From positions 2,569,804 through 2,633,803 of the forward strand of contig NZ_LN913006.1 in assembly GCF_001487165.1 (NCBI RefSeq): DNA of 64,000 nucleotides. Direction: 5' to 3'. Positions 16,909 through 25,905 of the stretch are shown here, piece after piece. A program made the position numbers and the translations under genes. The DNA is from Blautia massiliensis (ex Durand et al. 2017) (GTDB taxonomy: Bacteria > Bacillota > Clostridia > Lachnospirales > Lachnospiraceae). Each line of letters opens with the position of its first letter. Position 1 is the stretch's first letter. Below the pieces are notes generated by a model. It did no database searches and was not told the origin of the DNA. It saw only the letters and a list, made by a program, of their open reading frames with translations.

Positions 16909-17349
16909 TTAGCCCTCCTTGCTAATTTCTTTTACGATCAGCTTCACTCCGCGGATCTCTTCGATCTCAACCACTGCACCTGTTGGAATTTCTTCCCCGT
17001 CATCTGCGGTCCGTGCAGTCCACTCGATGTCATTGATCCTCACCTGCCCGGTCTGGGCCAGGTTGTTGACCGGCTGTATCACTACGGCTCTTTTTCCCAG
17101 AAGGCTCTCTGCATTGGTCTTTTCCACGCCCTTGTTCATGTAGCGGACCGCCAGAGGTCTGGTAAAGATCAGAAGCACCACGGAAACTCCGAAAAATAAA
17201 AGGAGCTGTACAACAATTCCCCCACCAAGCCACGAGGCAATGCACGCCACAAGCGCACCGCCTGCAAACCAGACAGTGGTAAGTCCTACCGTGATTGCTT
17301 CAATTACCAGTAAAATTGCCAGTATTCCAAGCCAGGCCAAAGGTGTCAT
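16909..17349 (-). CDS. NfeD family protein
   Basis: The 146 residues hold three or four hydrophobic segments (~5-75) and a C-terminal OB fold (LLGKRAVVIQPVNNLAQTGQ, GAVVEIEEIRGVKLIV). This is the short form of NfeD without the ClpP-like protease domain. It works with the adjoining SPFH protein, probably anchoring it or organising membrane rafts. It ends three bases before the SPFH gene. Confidence 0.9.
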   Translation of the reverse strand: MTPLAWLGILAILLVIEAITVGLTTVWFAGGALVACIASWLGGGIVVQLLLFFGVSVVLLIFTRPLAVRYMNKGVEKTNAESLLGKRAVVIQPVNNLAQTGQVRINDIEWTARTADDGEEIPTGAVVEIEEIRGVKLIVKEISKEG

Positions 17350-17364
17350 AAAACCCCTCCTCTC

Positions 17365-18141
17365 TTATTCTCTTCTCTGTCTTGCAGCTTCGTACATCAG
17401 AATTCCCGATGCCATGGCAGCATTCAGCGATTCTACCTTTCCGCACATGGGAATGCGGATCAGACAGTCTGCTGCCTCCGCCGCCTGATCAGTCAGGCCC
17501 TTTCCCTCGTTTCCGATGAAAAATGCGGTACCGCCCTTATAGGATTCCTGATCATAGGAATTCTCGCCCTTCAGATGAGCTGCAAAACTGCGGATTCCCT
17601 TTTCTTTCAGCTTCTTTTCTAATGATACCACATCTTCCACGTATAGAAAAGGCATTCTGTAAATGGAGCCCATGGTAGAACGGATCACCTTGGGATTTGT
17701 GATATCCACGCAGGTTTTTGTGAGGAAAACTCCGCTTACGCCGGCGCCCTCACCGGTCCTGAGAATGGTTCCCGCATTTCCCGGATCCTGAAGATCCTCC
17801 AGAACCATGACCAGAGGATTTTCTCCCGCCAGTACCTCTTCCTCGCTCCAGGAAGGCAACTTCAGAACTGTCAGGATCCCCTGGGGAGTCTTGGTATCAC
17901 ACATCTGACGGAATACGGAATCCTTCACGATCTCACAGGGATATTTTTCTGCCTGAGACATCAGCTCTCCATCCCGGGAAACTGTCTCGGAAACAAACAC
18001 CTGGGAAACCCAGCTTTCCGGTGCTTCCAGAAACATTTTCCGGCCCTCTGCCACAAAAAGTCCCTGCTCTCTTCTGGCTTTTGCCTTCTGGTTCAGCTGC
18101 ATGACATTTTTTATTTTTGCATTTGATACACTGGTTATCAT
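17365..18141 (-). CDS. TrmH/SpoU-family rRNA 2'-O-methyltransferase
   Basis: The 258 residues have an N-terminal L30e-like substrate-binding region (AKARREQGLFVAEGRKMF) and the SPOUT knot with its three motifs: DPGNAGTILRTGEGAG, FFIGNEGKGLTDQ and IPMCGKVESLNAAMASGI. The fold methylates a ribose 2'-OH using SAM, most probably in 23S rRNA (RlmB/TsnR-like). The exact position cannot be told. It follows the ktrA-like gene by 36 bases. Confidence 0.92.
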   Translation of the reverse strand: MITSVSNAKIKNVMQLNQKAKARREQGLFVAEGRKMFLEAPESWVSQVFVSETVSRDGELMSQAEKYPCEIVKDSVFRQMCDTKTPQGILTVLKLPSWSEEEVLAGENPLVMVLEDLQDPGNAGTILRTGEGAGVSGVFLTKTCVDITNPKVIRSTMGSIYRMPFLYVEDVVSLEKKLKEKGIRSFAAHLKGENSYDQESYKGGTAFFIGNEGKGLTDQAAEAADCLIRIPMCGKVESLNAAMASGILMYEAARQRRE

Positions 18142-18177
18142 ACTTTTATTTCTCTCCTTCCGGCAATCCGTATTCGG

Positions 18178-18837
18178 TTAACGTAATTCCTCACGACTTG
18201 CATTCAGATCCTTGTTTTTTCCGATGGCGATTATGGAACAGTTGTCCGGAAGCGGTTCGGAAGGATCCAGATCTACCGTGACATTTTCACCCAGCTTGAT
18301 GCCAATGATATTAATGTGAAAACGCTCCCGTACATTCAGATCTACCAGATTTTTTCCAATCCAGGATACCGGCATGGAAAACTCCGCCATACTGAACTCC
18401 GCTGAAAGCTCAAACACATCCAGATACCCGCCGGACATAAGATTTCTGGCAACCCGCAGTCCCATGGACTGTTCCGGATAAATGATCTTATCTGCACCGA
18501 TTTTGTCAAGTATACGTCCATGAAGAGAATTCATACTTTTTGCAACTACAAAGGGCACTCCCAGATCTTTGGCCTGCATGGTTGCGGAAATACTGGCTTC
18601 CAGATTTTCGGCAACTGCGATAATGGCTACATCCACATTCTGAACTCCCAGAGCCTTCAGGATTCCCGGTTCACGGACATCTGCTTTTACCGCATAGGTT
18701 ACTTTTTCGGAAATCTCTTCGATATTTTCTTCTTTGTCATCAATGGCAAGAACATCGCAGTCTGACTCTGCCAGCGTCACCGCCAGAGTCATTCCAAACT
18801 GTCCAAGCCCGATCACGGCAAAAGATTTATTTTTCAT
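18178..18837 (-). CDS. ktrA: Potassium uptake regulator TrkA/KtrA
   Basis: The 219 residues form an RCK unit: a Rossmann NAD/ATP-binding part (FAVIGLGQFGMTLAVTLAES, VLAIDDKEENIEEI, VKADVREP) and a C-terminal RCK_C part (~140-219). It lies in the cytoplasm as an octameric ring and gates the membrane partner encoded just upstream (13-base gap). Single-RCK length indicates KtrA rather than the double TrkA. Confidence 0.93.
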   Translation of the reverse strand: MKNKSFAVIGLGQFGMTLAVTLAESDCDVLAIDDKEENIEEISEKVTYAVKADVREPGILKALGVQNVDVAIIAVAENLEASISATMQAKDLGVPFVVAKSMNSLHGRILDKIGADKIIYPEQSMGLRVARNLMSGGYLDVFELSAEFSMAEFSMPVSWIGKNLVDLNVRERFHINIIGIKLGENVTVDLDPSEPLPDNCSIIAIGKNKDLNASREELR

Positions 18838-18850
18838 TCTATTCTCCTGT

Positions 18851-20245
18851 TTAACCGATCATGATATCTTCTTCACCGAGATGCGTGGTGCTTCCCGGCC
18901 TGTTGCGTACACGCATCACAACTGCTGTTCCAAGTGTCAGCGGTCCGATACGTCCCAGATACATGGTAAGGATCACGATCCACTTGCCTGCCACATTCAG
19001 CTGAGGTGTCAGTCCTCTGGAAAGTCCTACTGTAGCCCCCGCAGAAGTGATCTCATATAAAACATCTGCCAAATCCACTCCCGGCATTACTGCGGACAAA
19101 AGCACCGTCATGGTAAAAAGGATCAGCACACTGGTTCCTGCAACAACCATGGCAGAACGGAGATAGCTCTCACGGATCCTGCGGCCGTATACCTCTACAT
19201 CCTTTTTTCCCTGAAGATATGCTGCAATAGAAAGGATCAGAACCGCAATGGTAGTAGTCTTCACACCACCGGCAGTGCCCATGGGTGATCCTCCGATAAA
19301 CATCCACAGCAGGGAAATGATCACGGTAGGTGTGGACAAAAGCGACTGATCCATGGTATAAAATCCCGCCGTACGTGTTGTCACTGACTGGAAAAAGGAT
19401 GCCATGAGCTTTGTTCCCAGTGGTGCCCCCTTCAGCGTGGAAGGGTTTCCGGATTCAAAGATAAATACCAGAAATGCTCCTGAAAATACTAGGATCCCGG
19501 TCATCGTAAGGACCAGCTTGCTCTGAAGCCGCAGTACACGAAAAACTCTGGATGGGGAAAGCTCTTTTCTCAGAACCTTGCGGAATTTATCCCACAGATC
19601 CCACCAGACGATAAATCCAAGACCTGACACAATGATCAGGCCAATCGTAGTGATATTGACCAGCGGATTGCTCACATATACCGAAAGGCTTGTTTCCCCG
19701 AAAAGATCGATCCCAGCGTTGCAGAATGCAGATACCGCCAGAAATATGGCATGCACCAGACCTTTTTTTATTCCAAATTCCGGTACAAAGCAAAACGCAT
19801 ACAGGACCGCACCGATTCCTTCTGCAAGAAACACGCATTTCACCACACTGCGGACTACAGCCACGACTCCACCCATTTCATCCAGGTTATAGGATTCCTT
19901 GATGATCCGCCGGTTTTTCAGGGAAATTTTCCTCCGGAGGCTGATGAATATCATATTCGCCAGTGCGATCAGTCCAATCCCGCCGATCTGTATCAGGCAC
20001 AGGATAACCGCTTTTCCAATGGGGCTCCACTGGACTGCCATAACAACTGTGGAAAGTCCTGTCACACATACGCTGGTCGCCGCTGTAAAAACAGCATCCG
20101 GGAAGGTAACAGCCTGCCCGGGTGCACTGCAAAACGGCATCCACAAAATAAGTCCACCTACAAAAATCACCCCCGCAAAGCCGAGGGCAATTATTTGTGA
20201 CGTATTCAGTTTATGCAATCCGTCTGAAACTTTTTTTAAGTTCAT
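18851..20245 (-). CDS. ktrB: Potassium transporter membrane subunit TrkH/KtrB
   Basis: The 464-residue integral membrane protein has four M1-P-M2 repeats with selectivity-filter glycines, for example TSVCVTGLSTV, SAFCNAGIDLF, RTAGFYTMD and SAGATVGLSRGLT. It moves potassium (with sodium) into the cell together with the KtrA-like ring. It begins eight bases after pfkA and ends 13 bases before ktrA, within a long minus-strand unit. Confidence 0.94.
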   Translation of the reverse strand: MNLKKVSDGLHKLNTSQIIALGFAGVIFVGGLILWMPFCSAPGQAVTFPDAVFTAATSVCVTGLSTVVMAVQWSPIGKAVILCLIQIGGIGLIALANMIFISLRRKISLKNRRIIKESYNLDEMGGVVAVVRSVVKCVFLAEGIGAVLYAFCFVPEFGIKKGLVHAIFLAVSAFCNAGIDLFGETSLSVYVSNPLVNITTIGLIIVSGLGFIVWWDLWDKFRKVLRKELSPSRVFRVLRLQSKLVLTMTGILVFSGAFLVFIFESGNPSTLKGAPLGTKLMASFFQSVTTRTAGFYTMDQSLLSTPTVIISLLWMFIGGSPMGTAGGVKTTTIAVLILSIAAYLQGKKDVEVYGRRIRESYLRSAMVVAGTSVLILFTMTVLLSAVMPGVDLADVLYEITSAGATVGLSRGLTPQLNVAGKWIVILTMYLGRIGPLTLGTAVVMRVRNRPGSTTHLGEEDIMIG

Positions 20246-20253
20246 AAATATCT

Positions 20254-21243
20254 TTATTTTCTGTAATTATGAGAAAGAGAATTGCAGACCTCCCACATGT
20301 AGGAATCTACATTCTTCTGCATTGCAAGAGCCTCATTGATGTCGAAATCAACAAACTCACCATGACGGTATCCAACCACACGGCTGCGTTTTCCGGCAAC
20401 AAGAAGATCTACTGCAAGAGCACCCATCATGGACGCATATACACGGTCCTTACATGTAGGGCTTCCACCACGCTGCATGTGACCAAGGATCGTTGCACGT
20501 GTCTCGATACCTGTTGCAGCCTCGATACGCTTCGCCATAGCCTCTGAATGGCCGATACCCTCAGCATTTACGATGATATGGTGTTTCTTGCCTTTCTTAC
20601 GGCTCTCTACGATATTGTCAATAAGCTTCTGCTCGTCGTAATCATATTTCTCCGGGATCAGGATATCCTCAGCACCGTTTGCGATACCGCACCATACTGC
20701 AAGGTATCCGGCGTTACGTCCCATAACCTCGATGATACTGCATCTCTCATGGGATGTGGATGTATCACGTACCTTGTCAATAGCTTCCATAGCTGTATTT
20801 ACAGCAGTATCGAAACCGATGGTGTACTCGGTACATGCGATATCAAGGTCAATGGTTCCCGGCAGGCCAATGGTATTGATTCCAAGGTTCGCAAGCTTCT
20901 GAGCACCTGCGAAGGATCCGTCTCCACCGATAACAACAAGGCCGTCGATCCCATGCTTTCTGCAGATCTCTGCAGCCTGCTGCTGTCCTTCCTCTGTTCT
21001 CATCTCTGCACATCTGGCAGTATAAAGAATTGTTCCGCCTCGCTCAATCGTATCGGAAACGTCCTTTGCTGTCATATCTCTGATCTCCTCATTTAAGAGA
21101 CCGCTGTATCCTTTATAGATTCCCTTTACGTTCAGTCCGCTGCTTAATCCTCTTCTGACAACAGCACGGATTGCAGCATTCATTCCAGGTGCGTCACCGC
21201 CACTGGTCAAAACGCCGATCGTTTTGATTTTGTTCTCTGCCAT
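20254..21243 (-). CDS. pfkA: 6-phosphofructokinase
   Basis: The 329-residue enzyme phosphorylates fructose 6-phosphate in glycolysis. Motifs: TSGGDAPGMNAAIRAVV (ATP), GLVVIGGDGSFAGAQKL (the GGDGS glycine points to ATP rather than pyrophosphate), PGTIDLDIACTEYTIGF (catalytic Asp of TIDxD) and EVMGRNAGYLA. The usual motif is TIDND; here Leu replaces Asn. The start at 21243 has GGAGG seven bases upstream; the frame runs 14 codons further without support. It follows dnaE by 68 bases. Confidence 0.94.
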   Translation of the reverse strand: MAENKIKTIGVLTSGGDAPGMNAAIRAVVRRGLSSGLNVKGIYKGYSGLLNEEIRDMTAKDVSDTIERGGTILYTARCAEMRTEEGQQQAAEICRKHGIDGLVVIGGDGSFAGAQKLANLGINTIGLPGTIDLDIACTEYTIGFDTAVNTAMEAIDKVRDTSTSHERCSIIEVMGRNAGYLAVWCGIANGAEDILIPEKYDYDEQKLIDNIVESRKKGKKHHIIVNAEGIGHSEAMAKRIEAATGIETRATILGHMQRGGSPTCKDRVYASMMGALAVDLLVAGKRSRVVGYRHGEFVDFDINEALAMQKNVDSYMWEVCNSLSHNYRK

Positions 21244-21311
21244 ATTGTTATCCTCCATCTTATGAAACAACCTATTGTAATACACATATTCGGGTATAGT
21301 TTATAGCATTT

Positions 21312-24300
21312 TTATAAGTTTTTCAATACTCTCTCCACAATTTTAACATTGGAACTTCCATATTTTTTACACATGCGCTCCAGCCAGGAATCCTCGATAT
21401 GGACCTGATAAGCAGGGGGAAGCTTCTTCATTGCCTTGACATCTTTGAGATAAATAACCACCGTGCTGTTTCCTCTGGATTCCATCAGATCATCTACCAG
21501 ACCGGTCTCGGCTTTTGCGTACTCTTCCCGGCTTTCAAACTGGAGCCACAGTTCTCTTGGCATATCATCAAAAAGACGGACCTTTTCCAGGATCAGCTTG
21601 CTGGCTTTGTCGTCTTCTGCGGATACTCTTCCCTGAATAAAGAGCCGGGCATCTTCATTCAGGAACATCTGGCATTTTTCGTAATCACGTGGAAATACCA
21701 CAACCTCCACGGTGCCTACCAGATCTTCCACTGTAAGGAACGCCATTACCTTATTATTCTTTGTATATTTTATGGTTTTATCCGTGATCATTCCACCCAC
21801 GATCACTTTCTGGTTATCGTAAACCTCCGGTATCCCTGTTTCATCATCCGGTTGAAAATCAGAAGTTTTTGCAGAGATCATTTTTTCCATCATATTCCGG
21901 TAACGCTCCAGCGGATGACCGCTGAGATAGATGCCGAGAACTTCCTTCTCAAAGGTCAGTATCGTCTCCTTCGGATATTCTGCTGCCTGCGGCATACGGA
22001 TCTCAAATTCCTTTTTATCTTCTTCAGGCGCAATATCAAAAAGACTCAGCTGTCCCGCCATGGTATGCTTCTTATCCTGGTTGATACTGTCTATGATCTG
22101 CGTATAAACCGTCATTTTCTGATTCCGGTTTCCCTCCAGGCAATCCAGCGCTCCGGCCTTGATCAGATTTTCCACAACTCTCTTGTTGATCTGGTCGATA
22201 TTTCGCTCAATAAATGTTTTCAGGGAGGTATATTCTCCGTGCTCCTCACGCTCCCGCACAATCCCCTCGATTACCGGACGGCCGATACTCTTGATGGCAG
22301 AAAGTGCATAACGAATGGAACCATTGTCAACAGAAAAGCCATAAACACCATGATTGATATCCGGCGGAAGGATCCGGATCCCCATCTGACGGCATACAGA
22401 AATATACTCGGCAACCTTGTTCGGCATTTCCACAACGGATGTCATCAGTGCAGCCATAAATTCTACCGGATAGTAATATTTGAGATATGCCGTCTGGTAG
22501 GAAACCACTGCATAAGCGGCAGCGTGAGACTTATTGAAGGCATACTTTGCAAAATCTGTCATCTCATCGTAGATCTTGTTTGCGATCTCCTCGGAAATAC
22601 CGTTGGCAATACATCCCGGTACTCCCTCTTCCACGTTTCCGTAAACGAAATTCTGACGTTCTTTTGCCATAACAGAAGCTTTTTTCTTGGACATGGCACG
22701 GCGCACCAGGTCACTTCGTCCAAGGGTGTAGCCTGCAAGCTCACGGACGATCTGCATAACCTGCTCCTGGTATACGATACAGCCATAGGTTGGCTTCAGG
22801 ATCGGCTCCATCTGCGGACAGTCATAACGGATGGTATCCGGACGGTTTTTTCCACGGATGTACTGCGGAATGAAATCCATGGGACCCGGACGATAAAGCG
22901 AAATTCCCGCGATCACGTCCTCAAGGCTCTGAGGCTTCAGCTCCTTCATGAAGCTTTTCATTCCGGCACTCTCCAGCTGGAACACACCGTCAGTACGTCC
23001 TGTTCCGAGAGAATCCAGTACCTTTTTGTCGTTGTAGTCGATCTTTTGCATATCCAGAAGCATACCGGTACTTTTTTCCACCATTTTCACAGCATTCTGG
23101 ATAACCGTCAGGGTACGGAGACCCAGGAAATCCATTTTCAGAAGTCCCAGCTCTTCCAGTGTTGTCATGGTAAACTGCGTGACAATGGAACCATCCTGTG
23201 CTCTGGAAAGGGGTACGTATTCCGATACATCCTTCTGGCTGATCACAACACCTGCCGCATGCATGGAGGTATGCCTCGGAAGCCCCTCCAGACGTTTTGC
23301 CAGATCGATCAGACGATGGATATCGTCCTGTTCCTCGTAAGCCTTGCGAAACTCCGGATTCATTCCCAGTGCCTTGTCAATGGTGATATTCAGCTCCTGT
23401 GGAATCATCTTGGCGATGGTGTCCACCTGGGCATAAGGCATATCCAGAACACGGCCTACATCACGAATGACACCGCGGGCTGCCAGTGTACCGAAGGTAA
23501 CGATCTGAACCACGCAGTCATCACCATATTTTCTTCTTACATAATCAATAACCTCCTGTCTCCGTTCGAAGCAGAAATCCACATCGATATCAGGCATGGA
23601 TACTCGCTCCGGATTCAGGAAACGTTCAAAGAGCAGATCATACCGGATCGGGTCCAGCTGGGTGATCCCAAGTGTATAGGCAACCAGGCTTCCTGCGGCA
23701 GAGCCTCGTCCCGGACCGACCATGATATCGTTGTCCCTGGCATATTTGATAAAATCCCATACAATGAGAAAGTAATCTACATATCCCATGTTTTTGATCG
23801 TAGACAGCTCATAATCCAGGCGCTTTTTCAGCTCCTCTGTTACCGGATGATAACGCTGCTCAAGTCCCTCATGACAAAGCTTGTTCAGATATTCCCAGGA
23901 GGTAAGTCCATCCGGCACATCATATTTCGGCAGCTTGGTCACACCAAATTCAATCTCCACATGACATCTCTCCGCGATCCTGTGCGTGTTTTCCAACGCT
24001 TCTAGCGCATATGGGAAAAGCCTCGCCATCTCCTCCGGCGATTTCACATAATACTGGCCGCCCTCATAGCGCATTCTGTTCTCATCGCTGAGCTTTTTCT
24101 GAGTCTGCAGACAAAGAAGAACATCATGTGGTTCCGCATCCTCTGCCATAGTGTAATGCACATCATTGGTGGCAACCAGATCGATCCCCGTCTCTCTGTG
24201 CATACGGAGAAGCTGCTGGTTTACAGTCTGCTGCTCCGGGATCCCATGATCCTGAAGCTCCAGAAAGAAATTTCCTTTTCCGAAAATATCCTGATAACGT

Positions 24301-24779
24301 AATGCCGCGATCTTGGCATCCTCATACATTCCACGTGCAAGATATCTGGCAACCTCTCCCGCCAGGCAGGCACTTAAGGCAATGATACCCTCGTGATATT
24401 TTTCCAGAAGCTCCAGATCCACACGTGGCTTGTAATAAAACCCTTCCACAAATGCCTTGGATACAATTTTCATCAGGTTGCTGTATCCCTGATTATTCTC
24501 AGCCAGCAGGACCAGATGATAATAACGGTCATCCCCACTTCCCACTTCTCTGTCAAAACGGGAGCCCGGAGCCACATAAACCTCACATCCGAGGATCGGA
24601 TTGATCCCGGCTTCTCTTGCAGCCCTGTAAAAATCGATTACACCATACATAACGCCATGATCGGTGATCGCCGCACTGTCCATACCCAGCTCTTTTACTC
24701 TGGCTACATATTCTTTGATCTTATTGGAGCCATCCAGAAGGCTGTATTCTGTATGGACATGTAAATGTGTAAACTCCAA
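21312..24779 (-). CDS. dnaE: DNA polymerase III alpha subunit (DnaE)
   Basis: The 1155-residue replicative polymerase starts with a PHP domain (FTHLHVHTEYSLLDGSNKI, AITDHGVMYG). The catalytic core holds GPGRGSAAGSLVAYTLGIT and the acidic residues in MPDIDVDFCFERR; DFLGLRTLTVI and SLYRPGPMDFIP also fit. Then come helix-hairpin-helix motifs and a C-terminal OB fold (VIVGGMITDKTIKYTKNNK). Length and order fit DnaE rather than PolC. It may head the long unit that runs down to birA. A 868-codon antisense ORF across it is a shadow. Confidence 0.96.
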   Translation of the reverse strand: MEFTHLHVHTEYSLLDGSNKIKEYVARVKELGMDSAAITDHGVMYGVIDFYRAAREAGINPILGCEVYVAPGSRFDREVGSGDDRYYHLVLLAENNQGYSNLMKIVSKAFVEGFYYKPRVDLELLEKYHEGIIALSACLAGEVARYLARGMYEDAKIAALRYQDIFGKGNFFLELQDHGIPEQQTVNQQLLRMHRETGIDLVATNDVHYTMAEDAEPHDVLLCLQTQKKLSDENRMRYEGGQYYVKSPEEMARLFPYALEALENTHRIAERCHVEIEFGVTKLPKYDVPDGLTSWEYLNKLCHEGLEQRYHPVTEELKKRLDYELSTIKNMGYVDYFLIVWDFIKYARDNDIMVGPGRGSAAGSLVAYTLGITQLDPIRYDLLFERFLNPERVSMPDIDVDFCFERRQEVIDYVRRKYGDDCVVQIVTFGTLAARGVIRDVGRVLDMPYAQVDTIAKMIPQELNITIDKALGMNPEFRKAYEEQDDIHRLIDLAKRLEGLPRHTSMHAAGVVISQKDVSEYVPLSRAQDGSIVTQFTMTTLEELGLLKMDFLGLRTLTVIQNAVKMVEKSTGMLLDMQKIDYNDKKVLDSLGTGRTDGVFQLESAGMKSFMKELKPQSLEDVIAGISLYRPGPMDFIPQYIRGKNRPDTIRYDCPQMEPILKPTYGCIVYQEQVMQIVRELAGYTLGRSDLVRRAMSKKKASVMAKERQNFVYGNVEEGVPGCIANGISEEIANKIYDEMTDFAKYAFNKSHAAAYAVVSYQTAYLKYYYPVEFMAALMTSVVEMPNKVAEYISVCRQMGIRILPPDINHGVYGFSVDNGSIRYALSAIKSIGRPVIEGIVREREEHGEYTSLKTFIERNIDQINKRVVENLIKAGALDCLEGNRNQKMTVYTQIIDSINQDKKHTMAGQLSLFDIAPEEDKKEFEIRMPQAAEYPKETILTFEKEVLGIYLSGHPLERYRNMMEKMISAKTSDFQPDDETGIPEVYDNQKVIVGGMITDKTIKYTKNNKVMAFLTVEDLVGTVEVVVFPRDYEKCQMFLNEDARLFIQGRVSAEDDKASKLILEKVRLFDDMPRELWLQFESREEYAKAETGLVDDLMESRGNSTVVIYLKDVKAMKKLPPAYQVHIEDSWLERMCKKYGSSNVKIVERVLKNL

Positions 24780-24797
24780 ATTTATTCTCCTTATCGT

Positions 24798-24871
24798 AAA
24801 AAACAGGGCTCCGGATCCTCCCCGCTCTGCACTTTTCTCTGAACGTGCCGGAGCGTGTCTGATCCGGAGCC
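24798..24871 (-). terminator. Nested-stem terminator after cvfB
   Basis: GGCTCCGGATC (24807-24817) pairs with GATCCGGAGCC (24861-24871), an 11-bp perfect outer stem, and an inner stem pairs GCTCTGCAC with GTGCCGGAGC. On the minus strand the outer stem is followed by CTGTTTTTT. It separates cvfB from dnaE. Confidence 0.8.
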
Positions 24872-24884
24872 GGTCAACACCTTG

Positions 24885-25727
24885 TTATTTTTTAATGTAG
24901 ATCCTCTTGTCACGGATCTCTACTTTTCCTTCCTTCATCAGATGACCGACTGCACGCTTGAATGCGTTCTTACTGAGGCCAAACTCTCTCTTGATGACTT
25001 CCGGTGAGGCATGATCATCAAATGGCAGCACCCCTGCAAATTCCTCGATCACGCTGAATACGCTCTCTGCATCCTCATTGATCTGGATGTAAGCCTTCTG
25101 GCGGTCACTGACGTTCATCTTGCCATCCTCTTTCACCTCTGTGACACGAAGATCAAGAATAGCTCCCGGTCTGTACTTGCCTGTTGCCTCCCGTGCCGGG
25201 ATCAGAGCGGAATATTTATCATCTACCGCAACAAAAACGCCGAAATTCCCACTGATCTCATAGACACGCCCCTTTACCGAATCTCCCGGTACATAAGGAG
25301 TTCTGGTGGAAAGATAATGATACACCTTCATGGTTGCACAGAGTCTGCTGCTCTTATCTACATAAAGAGCTACCAGACACTCCTCGCCTTCACGGACCCG
25401 GTTGGTCTGCTCATGATACGGAAGAAGAAGATCCTTCTCCAGTCCCCAGTCAAGAAAAGCACCAATCCTGGTAACCTGTTTTACCTTAAGGACTGCTGTC
25501 TGTCCTACCTGAAGCATCGGCTCACGGGTAGTTGCGATCAGTCTGTCCTGGGAATCCTTATAGATGAATACTTCGATCTCATCACCTGCTTTGGTTCCTT
25601 CCGGTACCTGTTTGGACGGAAGAAGCACCCGCTCATTCTGAGGTGCGTTTCGGTCCTCTCCAAGATATATTCCGAAATCCACGGTTTTTACAACCAGTAA
25701 TTTCTGTTTTTTACCTAATTCTATCAT
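24885..25727 (-). CDS. cvfB: S1-type RNA-binding protein, CvfB family
   Basis: The 280 residues hold tandem OB/S1-like units (LLVVKTVDFGIYLGE; VKQVTRIGAFLDWGLEKDLL; VKGRVYEISGNFGVFVAV) and a C-terminal winged helix (SPEVIKREFGLSKNAFKRAV with GHLMKEGKVEI). This is the CvfB architecture; in staphylococci the protein binds RNA and affects virulence and mRNA turnover. It stands between two terminators as a single gene. Confidence 0.9.
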   Translation of the reverse strand: MIELGKKQKLLVVKTVDFGIYLGEDRNAPQNERVLLPSKQVPEGTKAGDEIEVFIYKDSQDRLIATTREPMLQVGQTAVLKVKQVTRIGAFLDWGLEKDLLLPYHEQTNRVREGEECLVALYVDKSSRLCATMKVYHYLSTRTPYVPGDSVKGRVYEISGNFGVFVAVDDKYSALIPAREATGKYRPGAILDLRVTEVKEDGKMNVSDRQKAYIQINEDAESVFSVIEEFAGVLPFDDHASPEVIKREFGLSKNAFKRAVGHLMKEGKVEIRDKRIYIKK

Positions 25728-25818
25728 TCTTACTCCTGTTCCTTAAAACTATATATGATCATTTACTATTTGCTGTCTGTCCTGCATTATAACATAAGAG
25801 AATTATTATAGAAAGCAC

Positions 25819-25862
25819 AAAAAAGGCAGCTTCGGAAATTTCTTTCCGTCACTGCCTTTTAT
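25819..25862 (-). terminator. Terminator of the NhaC gene
   Basis: AAAGGCAG and CTGCCTTT pair around an inner stem CGGAAA/TTTCCG. The minus strand continues with CTTTTTTGTG. It lies about 45 bases after the nhaC stop. Confidence 0.85.
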
Positions 25863-25905
25863 TTGCCATTCATGGGGGAATCTGTCCCCACATTGGGTCA
25901 GTCTG

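Noticed and set aside
14987..17199. Two long plus-strand ORFs (413 and 415 codons) across argF, the SPFH gene and nfeD
   Set aside because: They are antisense to well-supported genes and resemble no protein; shadows of codon bias.
21399..24005. 868-codon plus-strand ORF across dnaE
   Set aside because: It is exactly antisense to a complete dnaE with all motifs, has no ribosome site and a composition rich in His, Cys and Leu as expected of a mirrored frame.
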